The notes under the pieces are model-generated. The model was not told where the DNA came from. It did not search any database and worked only from the letters and a program-made list of their open reading frames with translations. The position numbers and the translations under genes are program-made. This document shows positions 30,733-40,483 of a stretch of 64,000 nucleotides of DNA, one piece after another. The number at the start of each line of letters is the position of its first letter. Position 1 is the stretch's first letter. The stretch is from Shewanella psychromarinicola (GTDB lineage Bacteria; Pseudomonadota; Gammaproteobacteria; Enterobacterales; Shewanellaceae): assembly GCF_003855155.1 (NCBI RefSeq), contig NZ_CP034073.1, forward strand, positions 4,464,001 through 4,528,000, given 5' to 3'.

Positions 30733-32052
30733 CTATTCGATTATTTTAATTGCTTGGATCAAGGCATTTCGTGGCGTAACACTGTTTGCACAAAATTCAG
30801 TCAGCGCAACTTGATATCCCTGCTCTTGTAAAAAACAGACACGATCGAGCAATAGCCAATGCTCTATCGTGCGGCGAAATAAATGTGCCACTAAAGCGAT
30901 CCGCTTGGTGAGACGTTGTCGCTCAATCCCAAGGTGAAAATAATGGCTCAAATTAATAGCATTAGGTAGTAATAATTTCTTTTGATTTGCAGCCCATTGG
31001 CAAAAGTCGCTAAAACTGCCGCTAAGCTGACTTTGTTTAATGGTCGGCACCGGCAAATAAGCATCTATGCCCCGAATATCACGCTGCAGGCTGTCAAAAC
31101 CCAAACGCCATGCCACTTCTTGATGGCGCGATACTTGTTGCTTGGTGCTGGCAATCACACTTTGCTGTGACGGTAGTTGTAAATTATGACGCGACAAGCG
31201 TAACTCACTGACCTTTGCTAAGGCCGATAGCGGTTGATAATGTGAATGCTCAATTAAATGATAACAACAGGGTGAAATAGAAATCACCCGCGTACCTGCC
31301 GATGCTGCTAGTTTGAGTAAACGAATGTGTAAATCACCACAAGCGTGCAATGCAATGGCATGTTGATCAATTAACAATAGCGGTTTACTCGGGTCGATTG
31401 GCGCAAAAGCATCGGCACAAATAAAGGTTTGTGGTAATTGCCATTGTTTGGCAATAAATTGGCCTTGTCTGCATAAACTCGCTTGCCACTCAAGACTTGT
31501 CACCTCAATGTGTTGCTGCTTAGCCACCAAGCGGCCCAAATGTCCTTTACCTGCGCACCACTCTAAGATAGGTAACCTAGGTAACTTGGAGTGATGCTGT
31601 GGATCAACTTGATTCGCAAACATGATGATTTGTTGCCACTTTCGGCCTTTAATATGGGCACTGAAATGGGCTAAATCATTATTCTGGCCTTTGCTATGTG
31701 GCTGTTCACCGCTAGGCAAAGATTGAGAGTTTATTGGGTCAATAGCACTTGTAGGCGAAGTGATGACTAACAAGCTTAATTGACTAATTAATTCATCAAC
31801 CTGTGGAAGTTTGCTCTGTTTAATGTCGCTAATCAAGCTTGGCAATAACATTTCGACAAGCTGTTGCTGATCCATATCAAGGATATCTATTTCAGTATCA
31901 TCAAGCTGCCACACCTTTTGAGCTAAATGTGGATATTCCTGCTGCCAAGGTAAGTGGTTACACTCAAATGCAACGAGCTGCCACAAGGGTTTTAGGGCAT
32001 TCAAAAGTGAGTCGACTGCGTTAAAGGTGTGTTGATAATCGATTGCTGACAT
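30733..32052 (-). CDS. Methyltransferase domain protein (Methyltransf_32-like)
   Basis: This 439-aa protein has the SAM-binding motif LEWCAGKGHLGRLVAK near residue 165, ALHACGDLHIRLLKLA, and SPCCYHLIEHSHY. The xHACGDL and PCCYH signatures belong to the Methyltransf_32 group that includes METTL25-like proteins. The N-terminal 130 residues are not recognised. The substrate is unknown; an RNA target is possible given the Trm13-like motifs but is not shown by the sequence. It stands alone, divergent from the DUF1289 gene (79-bp spacer). Confidence 0.75.
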   Translation of the reverse strand: MSAIDYQHTFNAVDSLLNALKPLWQLVAFECNHLPWQQEYPHLAQKVWQLDDTEIDILDMDQQQLVEMLLPSLISDIKQSKLPQVDELISQLSLLVITSPTSAIDPINSQSLPSGEQPHSKGQNNDLAHFSAHIKGRKWQQIIMFANQVDPQHHSKLPRLPILEWCAGKGHLGRLVAKQQHIEVTSLEWQASLCRQGQFIAKQWQLPQTFICADAFAPIDPSKPLLLIDQHAIALHACGDLHIRLLKLAASAGTRVISISPCCYHLIEHSHYQPLSALAKVSELRLSRHNLQLPSQQSVIASTKQQVSRHQEVAWRLGFDSLQRDIRGIDAYLPVPTIKQSQLSGSFSDFCQWAANQKKLLLPNAINLSHYFHLGIERQRLTKRIALVAHLFRRTIEHWLLLDRVCFLQEQGYQVALTEFCANSVTPRNALIQAIKIIE

Positions 32053-32131
32053 ATCGTTGCTTATTGTTAACCTTCACTCATTGAAATGATAGAATGCGGG
32101 TCTTTAGATACTCGTATTGGAATTGTAAACT

Positions 32132-32383
32132 ATGCACTCACCTTGTGTCGCCCGCTGCGGCTTAAATGATGACAATTATTGTATGGGCTGTTTTCGCCAC
32201 GTCGATGAGATTGTGATTTGGTCACAAGCAAGTGATGCGCAGAAAAAGCAGATTGGGGATAGCCTAGCCGCCAGAAAACAACAGTTTTTGGGTGACAGCA
32301 ACAAGCAAACTTTATCACGGGCTAAATGGTTGGAAGCTGAAAAGCGCTTAAATGAAAACGTTGAGATAAAGCACGGTGACTAG
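32132..32383 (+). CDS. DUF1289-family small cysteine-motif protein
   Basis: This 83-aa protein begins MHSPCVARCGLNDDNYCMGCFR. The four cysteines (CxxxC ... CxxC) and the following HVDEIVIW segment define DUF1289, a probable metal- or FeS-binding family of unknown function. It is divergent from the methyltransferase gene and its TAG stop touches the first unit of the tandem repeat array. Confidence 0.85.
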   Translation: MHSPCVARCGLNDDNYCMGCFRHVDEIVIWSQASDAQKKQIGDSLAARKQQFLGDSNKQTLSRAKWLEAEKRLNENVEIKHGD

Positions 32384-33015
32384 CGGTGACAGGCGATTAC
32401 GAGCGATACAAGCCTAGATGCTAGGATGGACTGCGTCCAGCTAGTGCGCTTCGCTTCTATAACAGCGTTAAAGCGACCAGCTGATCCCTGCTCAGAAGTA
32501 TTACCACAACGGAACCAGCCTCTAGCCTTCTGTCTTTTGAATTTGATTGTATAGCATCTCGCCGCGAAGTGTCCTAGCGTCTAGGCGGTTGCAAGTGATG
32601 GCGAGCGGTGACAGGCGATTACGAGCGATACAAGCCTAGATGCTAGGATGGACTGCGTCCAGCTAGTGCGCTTCGCTTCTATAACAGCGGTAAAGCCTCA
32701 AGCAGATTTCTGCTCAAAAGTATTACCATGATAGAACAAAACCCCTAAGCTTCTATCTTTTGAATTTGATTGTATAGCATCTCGCAGCGAAGCGTCCTAG
32801 CATCTAGGCGGTTGCAAGTAATAGCGAGCGGTAACAGGCGATTACGAGCGATAACAAGCCTAGAGTCTAGGATGGACTGCGTCCAGCTAGTGCGCTTCGC
32901 TTCTATAACAGCGTTAAAGCGACCAGCTGATCCCTGCTCAGAAGTATTACCACGGCGGAATCAGCCTCTAGCCTTCTGTCTTTCGAATTTATAGTATCTC
33001 GCAGCAAAGCGTCCT
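32382..33015. repeat. Tandem array of three ~222-bp repeat units
   Basis: Units start at 32382, 32604 and 32827 (spacings 222 and 223), each opening AGCGGTRACAGGCGATTACG. Each contains the core AGCCTAGA..CTAGGATGGACTGCGTCCAGCTAG then CGCTTCGCTTCTATAACAGC (32411-32466, 32633-32688, 32857-32912), followed by a variable middle and a TCTCGCAGCGAAGCGTCCTAG end. Units 1 and 3 share a middle segment that differs in unit 2, suggesting recombination between copies. The third unit is truncated at its 3' end. Open frames inside (for example 32770-32994) are by-products of the repeat. Confidence 0.9.
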
Positions 33016-33290
33016 AGCTTTTGACTTTGCCTGTATAGCATCTCGCCGCAAAGCGGACTAGCTTCTAGGCTGTTTCTCGCCCGTTATCGATTTTCATCAA
33101 TCTATCCAGCTTTTGACTTTGCCTGTATAGCATCTCGCCGCGTAGCGAACTCGCTCCTAGGCTGTTTATCGCCCGTTATCGATTTTCATCAATCTAGCCA
33201 GCTTTTGACTTTGCTTGTATAGCCTCTCGCAGCGCAGCGTCCTAGCTCCTAGGCGGTTTCTCGCTTGTCATCGCTTGTTACCGCTTGTCA
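33016..33290. repeat. Tandem array of three 92-bp units adjoining the 222-bp array
   Basis: Units start at 33016, 33108 and 33200 with AGCTTTTGACTTTGC, followed by TGTATAGC, TCTCGC.GC..AGCG, CTAGGC and GTTTCTCGCCCGTTATCG. The TGTATAGCATCTCGC part is shared with the 222-bp units, so these are derived sub-units. The array ends in a degenerate run of CGCTTGTCAT-like words (33265-33310), also seen near 46940-47090. It lies between the convergent DUF1289 and yajD genes. Confidence 0.9.
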
Positions 33291-33319
33291 TCGTTCTTAC
33301 CGCTTCTACCGTCTCAGCT

Positions 33320-33691
33320 CTACTTCTTCATCATTGCTTTTAAATCTGCAAATGGATTGAACGTAGCAGCGTCTTGTTTGGATTCTTTAGTACTGCCGTA
33401 ACGGATCAGCTCTTCAAAACGCGAATGTTCATTGTCGTGACAATACAGGCACAATAACTCCCAGTTCGTCCCATCTGATGGATTATTATCGTGGTTGTGA
33501 TCGCGATGATGAACCGTTAACTCAGATAAATTTTTATGGGTGAATTCGCGAGTGCAGCGACCGCATACCCAAGGGTATAACTTAAGCGCTTGTTCTCGAT
33601 ACCCTTTCTCACGAGAGGCTTTATAATCCCTAGCTTCAGCTAATACTTTATCTAATTTACTTTCGTTGGCCGACATTGATTTATCACTCAT
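33320..33691 (-). CDS. yajD: YajD-family HNH nuclease
   Basis: This 123-aa protein has a CxxC zinc pair (WVCGRCTREF), the catalytic VHHRDHNHDNNP and NWELLCLYCHDNEHSR, giving a complete HNH domain with its second CxxC. YajD is a conserved small HNH protein of unknown physiological role in gammaproteobacteria. The start at 33691 (MSDKSMSANES) is preceded by GAGG; the frame extends 15 codons further but without a site. It stands alone, facing the repeat arrays. Confidence 0.88.
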   Translation of the reverse strand: MSDKSMSANESKLDKVLAEARDYKASREKGYREQALKLYPWVCGRCTREFTHKNLSELTVHHRDHNHDNNPSDGTNWELLCLYCHDNEHSRFEELIRYGSTKESKQDAATFNPFADLKAMMKK

Positions 33692-33923
33692 ATAAAGAAT
33701 TACCTCAAGGATAATCACTGTTATCGCTTTGGGCAATTGTTTGGTCGATCTTATTTTACGATTATTCTGCTAATGGTACAGATTAACAATAGCAACGCTT
33801 AAACCTAGCTGCCAGTTCGCTCTCGCACCGAGTCTTTCATCGCTTTTTTTCCGTAGGCGCAGCATTCGCTGTTATCGACTGTTGTCAGCTTTTATCGCAA
33901 CTACCGGCGGTTACCCGCTTTAC

Positions 33924-34511
33924 CTAGTTCTTGGCAACATTACTGTTGGTTATGCCGGCGGTTAAATTAAAGCGCATGGCATCTTCGAAGGACCAATCAA
34001 CGATAATTAAGTCTTGGCGTTTAACTAAACTGGTCACGCCTGCCACTTGGTAACTTAATTGAAATAATACTGGCACCCAATCACCTTCAGGTAACGCATC
34101 AGCAAGTGGCTGTGGTACCGATTCGCTCATGATAAACCCGACGACAAAGCCGCCGTTAGCTTGTTTGACTAATACAGTTTTTTGAGTTTTCGGCTGACCG
34201 TCACGATTCATCAAACTCGCGATGTCGCGAATACTACCGTAGACAGATTTAAACAGTGGAAACTTCATCAGTTGGCTTTCAATCCAACCATACACCCACG
34301 CAATGGGGCTAACTGAAAATAGCAGTCCGGCAATAAACACTAAACTTGCGACCAAACAAAAACCGGCACCAACAAAAACAGATTCTACCCCCACAATATT
34401 GAGCAATAATTTACCTAAGCCATCGAGTGAGATGAACAATGACCAAAATAGCCAAATGGACAGCACCATAGGCAATAAATTAGTTAAACCACGAGCAAGG
34501 GTGTTTTTCAT
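33924..34511 (-). CDS. DUF502-family membrane protein
   Basis: This 195-aa protein has two N-terminal membrane helices (LTNLLPMVLSIWLFWSLFI, and FCLVASLVFIAGLLFS) and the conserved SVYGSIRDIASLMNRD and FVVGFIMSESVPQP segments of DUF502. The family's function is not established. The ATG at 34511 was preferred over a TTG six codons upstream. It is separated from phoU by a strong bidirectional hairpin terminator, so it is probably expressed on its own. Confidence 0.85.
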   Translation of the reverse strand: MKNTLARGLTNLLPMVLSIWLFWSLFISLDGLGKLLLNIVGVESVFVGAGFCLVASLVFIAGLLFSVSPIAWVYGWIESQLMKFPLFKSVYGSIRDIASLMNRDGQPKTQKTVLVKQANGGFVVGFIMSESVPQPLADALPEGDWVPVLFQLSYQVAGVTSLVKRQDLIIVDWSFEDAMRFNLTAGITNSNVAKN

Positions 34512-34584
34512 AAAAAGATTCTTCAACAATAGAGCAAATTAGCTAGCCAGCAAAGATAACAAATATCCATCAAAACCCCTAAAC

Positions 34585-34641
34585 AAAAACGCCCTAATTT
34601 GGGCTGTTTATTAAATAAACAGTACAAATTAGGGCGTTTTA
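34585..34641 (-). terminator. Bidirectional terminator after phoU
   Basis: Stem ACGCCCTAATTTG (34589-34601) pairs with CAAATTAGGGCGT (34625-34637). An inner stem GTTTAT/ATAAAC lies at 34606-34620. On the minus strand TTTTTGTTT follows. It is one of the longest perfect outer stems in the window and ends the pst-phoU transcript. Confidence 0.92.
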
Positions 34642-34655
34642 AAAGCCGTTATCTT

Positions 34656-35360
34656 TTATAGTTCTTTTTCCATTTCTTCATAAGAAATATGACGAACGTC
34701 TTTGCCTTTAACATAGTAAATCACGTATTCACAAATATTCTTACAACGGTCACCTACACGCTCAACCGCACGCGCAGCCCATAATACGTCTAACACATCA
34801 GGGATTGAGCGAGGGTCTTCCATCATATAAGTCATTAATTGACGGATGATACCTTCATACTCTTTGTCTATTTTCGCATCTTGTTTATGCAACTCAAACG
34901 CTTCATCGGCATCCATACGTGCTAATGCATCTAAGGTTGAGTGCAACATGCGGGTGGCGTGACGGCCCATGTTTTCAATACTGACCAATAGGGGTTGTTG
35001 ACTGTTAGCGCGCTTTTCTACCGCCGCTTTGGCGATACGTACACAAGCATCACCTATACGTTCCAGATCAGTAATGGTTTTCGAAATGGCAATGATTAAA
35101 CGCAAATCACTGGCGGCTGGTTGGCGTTTTGCAATAATACGAGTGCACTCTTCATCAATAGCGACTTCCATACCATTGACTTTGTGATCGCCTTCGATCA
35201 CCTGTTGAGCTAATTCTGAGTCAAGCGTTGCTAACGCATCCAATGCTTGTTCAAGCTGGCGTTCAACTAAACCGCCCATAGCCAATACCCGATTCCGAAT
35301 GTCATCAAGTTCGGCATTAAACTGGCCTGATATATGTTTACTTAAATTCATTTTTTCCAT
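34656..35360 (-). CDS. phoU: Phosphate transport regulator PhoU
   Basis: This 234-aa all-helical protein with two PhoU repeats ([30 protein letters not shown] at the start, [12 protein letters not shown] and [21 protein letters not shown] as the metal-binding repeats) links Pst transport to PhoR/PhoB signalling. The start at 35360 was chosen because AGGTGG lies seven bases ahead; the frame's earlier GTG is inside that site. It is the last gene of pstC-pstA-pstB-phoU. Neither phoB/phoR nor pstS is in the window. Confidence 0.95.
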   Translation of the reverse strand: MEKMNLSKHISGQFNAELDDIRNRVLAMGGLVERQLEQALDALATLDSELAQQVIEGDHKVNGMEVAIDEECTRIIAKRQPAASDLRLIIAISKTITDLERIGDACVRIAKAAVEKRANSQQPLLVSIENMGRHATRMLHSTLDALARMDADEAFELHKQDAKIDKEYEGIIRQLMTYMMEDPRSIPDVLDVLWAARAVERVGDRCKNICEYVIYYVKGKDVRHISYEEMEKEL

Positions 35361-35409
35361 GATACCCACCTAATTTATATCTGTTAATTAAAAGCTTTTT
35401 TAACAAAGA

Positions 35410-36228
35410 TCAACCGTAACGGCCGGTAATATAATCTTCAGTTTTACGCTTTTTGGGGGTCGTGAAAATGGTATTAGTATTAGCATATTCAACCAATTCG
35501 CCCATGTACATAAAGGCCGTTTGATCTGACACCCGTGCTGCTTGTTGCATGTTATGTGTCACAATAACAACGGTATATTTTTCCTTTAATTCTGTAATCA
35601 ACTCTTCAATAATTAAGGTTGACATTGGATCCAGCGCCGACGTTGGCTCATCGAGTAATAAGACTTCTGGCTCAATGGCTATGGCACGTGCAATCACTAG
35701 ACGTTGTTGCTGACCACCCGATAATCCGAATGCATTGTCGTGTAGACGGTCTTTCACTTCGTCCCAAATAGCTGCGCCACGCAATGAACGTTCAGCCGCT
35801 TCATCTAATTCACGACGGTTACTCAATCCTTGTAAACGTAAGCCATAGACCACGTTTTCATAGATTGACTTAGGAAACGGATTAGGACGCTGAAAGACCA
35901 TACCTACGTTACGACGTAATGCTGCTACATCGACTTTCTTATCATAAATATTTTGACCATAAAGCAAGATTTCACCGTCAATTTTGCAACTATCAACCAA
36001 ATCATTCATACGGTTAATACAACGCAAAAGAGTTGATTTACCACAGCCACTTGGGCCAATAAATGCGGTAACTTGTTTTTTAGGGATCTTCATCGAGACA
36101 TCAAATAATGCTTGTTTATCACCGTAACGTAAATCAAGATTACGGATCTCAAGGGCGGTATCCTGTGCCGGTAAGTTAACTAAATCAACGGCTTCTGTTT
36201 GCATTGCTGAACTATCAATTGAAATCAT
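35410..36228 (-). CDS. pstB: Phosphate ABC transporter ATP-binding protein PstB
   Basis: This 272-aa ABC ATPase has Walker [10 protein letters not shown] (58-66), the Q-loop [15 protein letters not shown] typical of PstB, the signature LSGGQQQR and Walker [14 protein letters not shown]. It energises phosphate import through PstC/PstA. AGGAAAG precedes the ATG. It lies between pstA and phoU with short spacers. Confidence 0.97.
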   Translation of the reverse strand: MISIDSSAMQTEAVDLVNLPAQDTALEIRNLDLRYGDKQALFDVSMKIPKKQVTAFIGPSGCGKSTLLRCINRMNDLVDSCKIDGEILLYGQNIYDKKVDVAALRRNVGMVFQRPNPFPKSIYENVVYGLRLQGLSNRRELDEAAERSLRGAAIWDEVKDRLHDNAFGLSGGQQQRLVIARAIAIEPEVLLLDEPTSALDPMSTLIIEELITELKEKYTVVIVTHNMQQAARVSDQTAFMYMGELVEYANTNTIFTTPKKRKTEDYITGRYG

Positions 36229-36255
36229 TTTTATCTTTCCTCAGGATATCGCTAA

Positions 36256-37917
36256 TTAATGTTCTAGCGAACGGAATTTTTCACGTAAATGGTTGCGCAC
36301 GCTAATAGCGGTTAAATTAAGGGCAACAATTACAGATACTAATAAGAACGAAGTTGCATACACTAAGGGACGTGCAGCCTCAACGTTAGGGCTTTGGAAG
36401 CCTACATCGTAAATATGGAAACCTAAGTGCATAAACTTACGTTCTAAATGCACAAACGGGAAATTCATATCAATCGGTAATGTTGGCGCTAATTTTACCA
36501 CACCAACCAACATTAACGGCGCCACTTCACCGGCAGCACGTGCTACAGCTAAAATCAAACCAGTCATAATCGCTGGGCTCGCCATTGGGATGACAATACG
36601 CCATAAGGTTTCGGCTTTGGTGGCACCTAAAGCCAAACTGCCTTGACGAACCGCACTTGGAATCCGGCTTAAGCCTTCTTCAGTTGATACAATCACCACT
36701 GGCAAGGTTAAAATAGCTAAGGTCAATGCAGACCAAAGTACCCCTGGAGAGCCAAATGTTGGTGAAGGCAATGCTTCTGGAAAAAATAATTGGTCAATTG
36801 AGCCACCCATCATGTAGACAAAGAAGCCTAAACCAAAGACACCGTAAACAATTGACGGTACACCGGCCAAATTGATAACCGCAATGCGGATCAGCTTGGT
36901 AATAGGGCCTTTCTTAGCATATTCATGAAGGTAAATCGCGGCAATGACTCCAAATGGCGTTACAATAACCGCCATTAGCATCACCATAAAAACGGTACCA
37001 AAAATAGCGGGGAACACCCCACCCTCAGTATTGGCTTCGCGGGGATCGTCACTGACAAAGCGGCCAATACCAACAAACCAGTGGCCAACTTTACTGAGCA
37101 AGCTCATGTGATTGACATAGCTGACGTCTAAAATAGAGTCCAGTTGCAAGGTGACTTCAACGCCACGCATATCTTTGACGACAACAGAATCACGGGCGGC
37201 TTTAGCGCGTAAGGCAAACAAGTCTTTTTCAAGGACTAAGTAGTTTTGGTGAAGCTGTTCAACTTGCGCTTCCACCTCAGCTTTAAGCTCATCAGTTAAT
37301 TCACCCTCTAGCTCATAACCACGCTCTTTTAAACGTAGACGCTCCATTTGATAATTAATTGAGCCAATGTCACTTTTTTGCAACGCTAATGCTTCATCAG
37401 CAATTGCAACCGCACGATCTATATGACCCATCAATGACGTTTCAATCGCAGCTTCATCATTGAGCGCTAAACGCTTACCGTCTTCAATAACCGCAACGGG
37501 GTAACCGTAAAAATTACCATTTTGTGTGCGCTCAAGCTTAGCAACATCTGCAGGCATTGAACGGCTAACGATATCTGTTGCTAAAATCCAACGAAAATCT
37601 AATCCCACAAACTCACGGTTACCTGTTTTAACCAAGTAACGCGTCACAAACTCACCAGGGTGCTTGGTAAATTTATGACCTGCTGAAATTAACCGTTCCG
37701 TAGGCACTTCTTCGCGGTTATAAATTTCACCAATAAGGGTGCTTTTAACGCCATTATTGTTTTCAAGTTGCCATTGGTAAACATCAGCAGGCCAGAAGTA
37801 ACTCAAGCCACGCCACGCAATTAACAGTAATAAGCCTAGAACGGCAATTAAACTGATACTAACGGCACCACCGGTCATCCAAATCCACGGTGAACCTGAT
37901 TTAAACCACTTACCCAT
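36256..37917 (-). CDS. pstA: Phosphate ABC transporter permease PstA with large periplasmic insert
   Basis: This 553-aa protein has the permease core in its C-terminal half (about 285-545), including LALGATKAETLWRIVIPMASP (EAA loop) and AVARAAGEVAPL. E. coli PstA is about 296 aa; here TM1 (about 14-36) is followed by about 240 extra residues, partly coiled-coil (around 160-240, Glu/Leu/Arg-rich), before the usual helices. This enlarged form is found in Shewanella/Vibrio-type Pst systems. It cooperates with PstC in the inner membrane. The role of the insert is unknown. Confidence 0.93.
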   Translation of the reverse strand: MGKWFKSGSPWIWMTGGAVSISLIAVLGLLLLIAWRGLSYFWPADVYQWQLENNNGVKSTLIGEIYNREEVPTERLISAGHKFTKHPGEFVTRYLVKTGNREFVGLDFRWILATDIVSRSMPADVAKLERTQNGNFYGYPVAVIEDGKRLALNDEAAIETSLMGHIDRAVAIADEALALQKSDIGSINYQMERLRLKERGYELEGELTDELKAEVEAQVEQLHQNYLVLEKDLFALRAKAARDSVVVKDMRGVEVTLQLDSILDVSYVNHMSLLSKVGHWFVGIGRFVSDDPREANTEGGVFPAIFGTVFMVMLMAVIVTPFGVIAAIYLHEYAKKGPITKLIRIAVINLAGVPSIVYGVFGLGFFVYMMGGSIDQLFFPEALPSPTFGSPGVLWSALTLAILTLPVVIVSTEEGLSRIPSAVRQGSLALGATKAETLWRIVIPMASPAIMTGLILAVARAAGEVAPLMLVGVVKLAPTLPIDMNFPFVHLERKFMHLGFHIYDVGFQSPNVEAARPLVYATSFLLVSVIVALNLTAISVRNHLREKFRSLEH

Positions 37918-37975
37918 TACACAAACCTCTCAAGGCGATTGGCGAAATAATCATTAATTGAGTCATCATCTTTCC

Positions 37976-40231
37976 TTACAGTGAGCTATAACGTTCGCGT
38001 AAACGTTGGCGAACAACTTCTGCAATGGTATTAAAGAAGAAGGTGAACACGAACAATACAAAGGCGGCTAAGAACAATACACGGTAATGCGTACTGCCAA
38101 TGGCCGACTCCGGCATTTCTACGGCAATGTTTGCCGCTAAGGTACGCATACCCTCAAACACACTCCACTCAAGGATTGCGGTATTACCGGTTGCCATTAA
38201 CACAATCATGGTTTCACCCACTGCACGGCCTAAGCCCATCATGATGGCCGAGAAAATACCCGGACTGGCGGTAAGCAATACCACCTTGGTCAGGGTTTGC
38301 CAGTTTGTTGCACCCAATGCCAAACTGCCGTTTGACAAATGACGTGGTACGGAGAAAATAGCATCTTCAGCAATCGAAAATATTGTTGGAATAACCGCAA
38401 AACCCATGGCAATCCCCACAACAAGCGCATTACGTTGGTCAAAGGTAATGCCTAAATCGTTGGTAATAAACTGGCGAGTATTACCGTCAAATAATGCCAC
38501 TTCAATGACAGGGCTAATCGTAAATGAGAACCAACCGACAAATATAATCACTGGCAATAACATCAGTTCTTGATATGTTTCTGGTAGGCGATGCTTCCAC
38601 GTTTGTGGCAATTTACTCCAAGCAAATGCTGTGATGAGTATTGATATGGGCATTGACAACAACAACACCACTATGCCGGGTAAGTTATCTTCAATCAGTG
38701 GCGCTAGCCATAATCCTGCCAAGAAACCCAAAATAACCGTGGGTAATGCCTCCATAATTTCAATGGTAGGCTTTACCACGTTGCGGACTTTTGGCGTCAT
38801 AAAGTAAGCGGTATAAATGGCACCGGCAATCGCTAATGGCGCCGCAAACAACATGGCGTAAAAAGCGGCTTTCATGGTACCAAATGCTAACGGCATTAAA
38901 CTCAACTTAGCTTCAAAGTCGTCAGAACCAGACGTCGATTGCCATACATATTGTGGTTCAGGGTAACTTTCGTACCACACTTTCTCCCACAGCGCGCTCC
39001 ATGATATTTCTGGGTGGCTGTTTTCAACAGAGAAAAGGTTAAGTTTGTTATCGGCTTCAATCACCAAGGCATTTGAACGCGGGCTAAAGCTCATTTCCCC
39101 AGGGTTAGTTAACTGAAACTTCTCGTCGAATAACTCTCGTTCACTGGTAGTATAAAGCAGGGTTAACTCACCTTCAGGGCTTAAGACTGCAAAGCTTTTA
39201 CGATAAAACTCTGTCGCCATAACACTCACTGGAGCAATATCATCAAACTCACGAATTTGCTCATATAAACGCCCTTTTTCGCTATTTACTTGGAAGTACT
39301 GACTCACAATGCCACTGTCATAACTGACTAAAATCGAGCTGGCACCCGCAAGCAAATTCACTTGCTTAACATCAGCATTAACTTTTTTTACATCAACGAC
39401 TTGAAGCAACTCTACAGAGTGTGCATTACGAGTGTTGTAAATAAATAGTTTGTTATTCGCGCTCAAAATAAGCTGACGATGATCTGGAGTCATTAATACT
39501 GATACGACATCGTTTGGCGCATCTTCAATAAAGACTTCAACCGATGACCATTCAACTTCTTCAGTCATCATGTTTTCTTCGCCTTCTTGGCGATTTAGCT
39601 TCCAAGCACCATTTTTGTCTTGATAAGCAAAGCTCATGCGACTATCGCTATAATCAAACACCAGATTATACACAGCACCATCGCGATTAATGGTTAATGG
39701 CGCTTCCCCCATTGGATAACGTAAAGAAGGGGTAATCAGACGTTGATTGTCTGGGTAGGTCAAACCAAACTCAATCCCGACAACAATCACTTGACCGTTG
39801 CTTAGCCCTAATGCGAAGCGTTGCTCGCTTGGACTTGATTTGGTACTGCTAGTTACCGTTGCACCTTGAGGAAGTTTAGGAGTAAAAGACGAAATTAATT
39901 CACCGCTCGCGGCTGAATAAAAATCAACAGTACCCAATTTGGTCACCCGATATAGCACTTCGTTTTGTTCATCACTGCCGACCATTAAGGTTTTAGCATC
40001 AGCATGTTGATAGCTGACACTCGTAACAGGTTCTATATCTGCACCATCAAAAATGGGCTTGATGACATACAGCAAATAGAAAAATATTAATAACAAAGTG
40101 ACAAACACTAAGGTGCCACCGATGGTTACCCCAATCTCAGCTGCTTTATCCTTAAATGCTCTGCGGGTTGCATGTCTATCAACGAGTAGACTTTTTTCAG
40201 CAGAACCAGGTTGATTGACCTGACTTTCCAT
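37976..40231 (-). CDS. pstC: Phosphate ABC transporter permease PstC with very large periplasmic domain
   Basis: This 751-aa protein is more than twice the usual PstC length (about 320 aa). TM1 is at about 37-60. Residues 70-430 form a beta-rich periplasmic domain with repeated blocks such as LILSANNKLFIYNTRNA and VSYDSGIVSQYF, suggestive of a beta-propeller. The permease core follows (about 450-745) with LALGATNWQTLTKVVL (EAA loop) and GLGRAVGETMIVLMATGN. It is the first gene of the Pho-controlled operon. The domain might contact a phosphate-binding protein or polyphosphate, but nothing in the sequence settles that. Confidence 0.93.
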   Translation of the reverse strand: MESQVNQPGSAEKSLLVDRHATRRAFKDKAAEIGVTIGGTLVFVTLLLIFFYLLYVIKPIFDGADIEPVTSVSYQHADAKTLMVGSDEQNEVLYRVTKLGTVDFYSAASGELISSFTPKLPQGATVTSSTKSSPSEQRFALGLSNGQVIVVGIEFGLTYPDNQRLITPSLRYPMGEAPLTINRDGAVYNLVFDYSDSRMSFAYQDKNGAWKLNRQEGEENMMTEEVEWSSVEVFIEDAPNDVVSVLMTPDHRQLILSANNKLFIYNTRNAHSVELLQVVDVKKVNADVKQVNLLAGASSILVSYDSGIVSQYFQVNSEKGRLYEQIREFDDIAPVSVMATEFYRKSFAVLSPEGELTLLYTTSERELFDEKFQLTNPGEMSFSPRSNALVIEADNKLNLFSVENSHPEISWSALWEKVWYESYPEPQYVWQSTSGSDDFEAKLSLMPLAFGTMKAAFYAMLFAAPLAIAGAIYTAYFMTPKVRNVVKPTIEIMEALPTVILGFLAGLWLAPLIEDNLPGIVVLLLSMPISILITAFAWSKLPQTWKHRLPETYQELMLLPVIIFVGWFSFTISPVIEVALFDGNTRQFITNDLGITFDQRNALVVGIAMGFAVIPTIFSIAEDAIFSVPRHLSNGSLALGATNWQTLTKVVLLTASPGIFSAIMMGLGRAVGETMIVLMATGNTAILEWSVFEGMRTLAANIAVEMPESAIGSTHYRVLFLAAFVLFVFTFFFNTIAEVVRQRLRERYSSL

Positions 40232-40424
40232 TAAGAACCTCTAATAATTAATCGATGCCATAATTAGCGCTTTGATTGTGCAGTCTACTATGCTAACAAT
40301 AAATATTTATGACTAAATAACTGTCTATTAGTTATCCATTAGTCTCTAAATAAATTGTAGTAACACAACAGTAAACCTGTTGTAAGACAGCAATAAAAAC
40401 ATAACACAACCTTAAGTGGCTGAG

Positions 40425-40458
40425 ATTATATGACGTAAAGATGACAGTTGTGTTACAG
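40425..40458 (-). promoter_or_regulatory. PhoB-dependent promoter (Pho box and -10) for pstCAB-phoU
   Basis: On the minus strand CTGTAAC and CTGTCAT are direct 7-bp repeats separated by the 4-bp ACAA (40458-40441), matching the Pho box layout CTGTCAT-N4-CTGTCAT. A perfect TATAAT (40430-40425) follows after 10 bp, the spacing of PhoB-activated promoters where the Pho box replaces the -35. Transcription would start near 40418, leaving a leader of about 187 nt before pstC. The divergent gcvR-like gene starts only 25 bp from the box. Confidence 0.87.
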
Positions 40459-40483
40459 ACATTATTTATAGGAGAAATATCGA

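Noticed and set aside
32770..32994. 74-codon plus-strand frame in the repeat array
   Set aside because: It lies entirely inside tandem repeats; the frame is a by-product of repeat sequence.
32382..33310. Regular repeats that might be a CRISPR array
   Set aside because: The units are 222 and 92 bp, not 24-40 bp repeats with unique spacers, and no cas gene is near.
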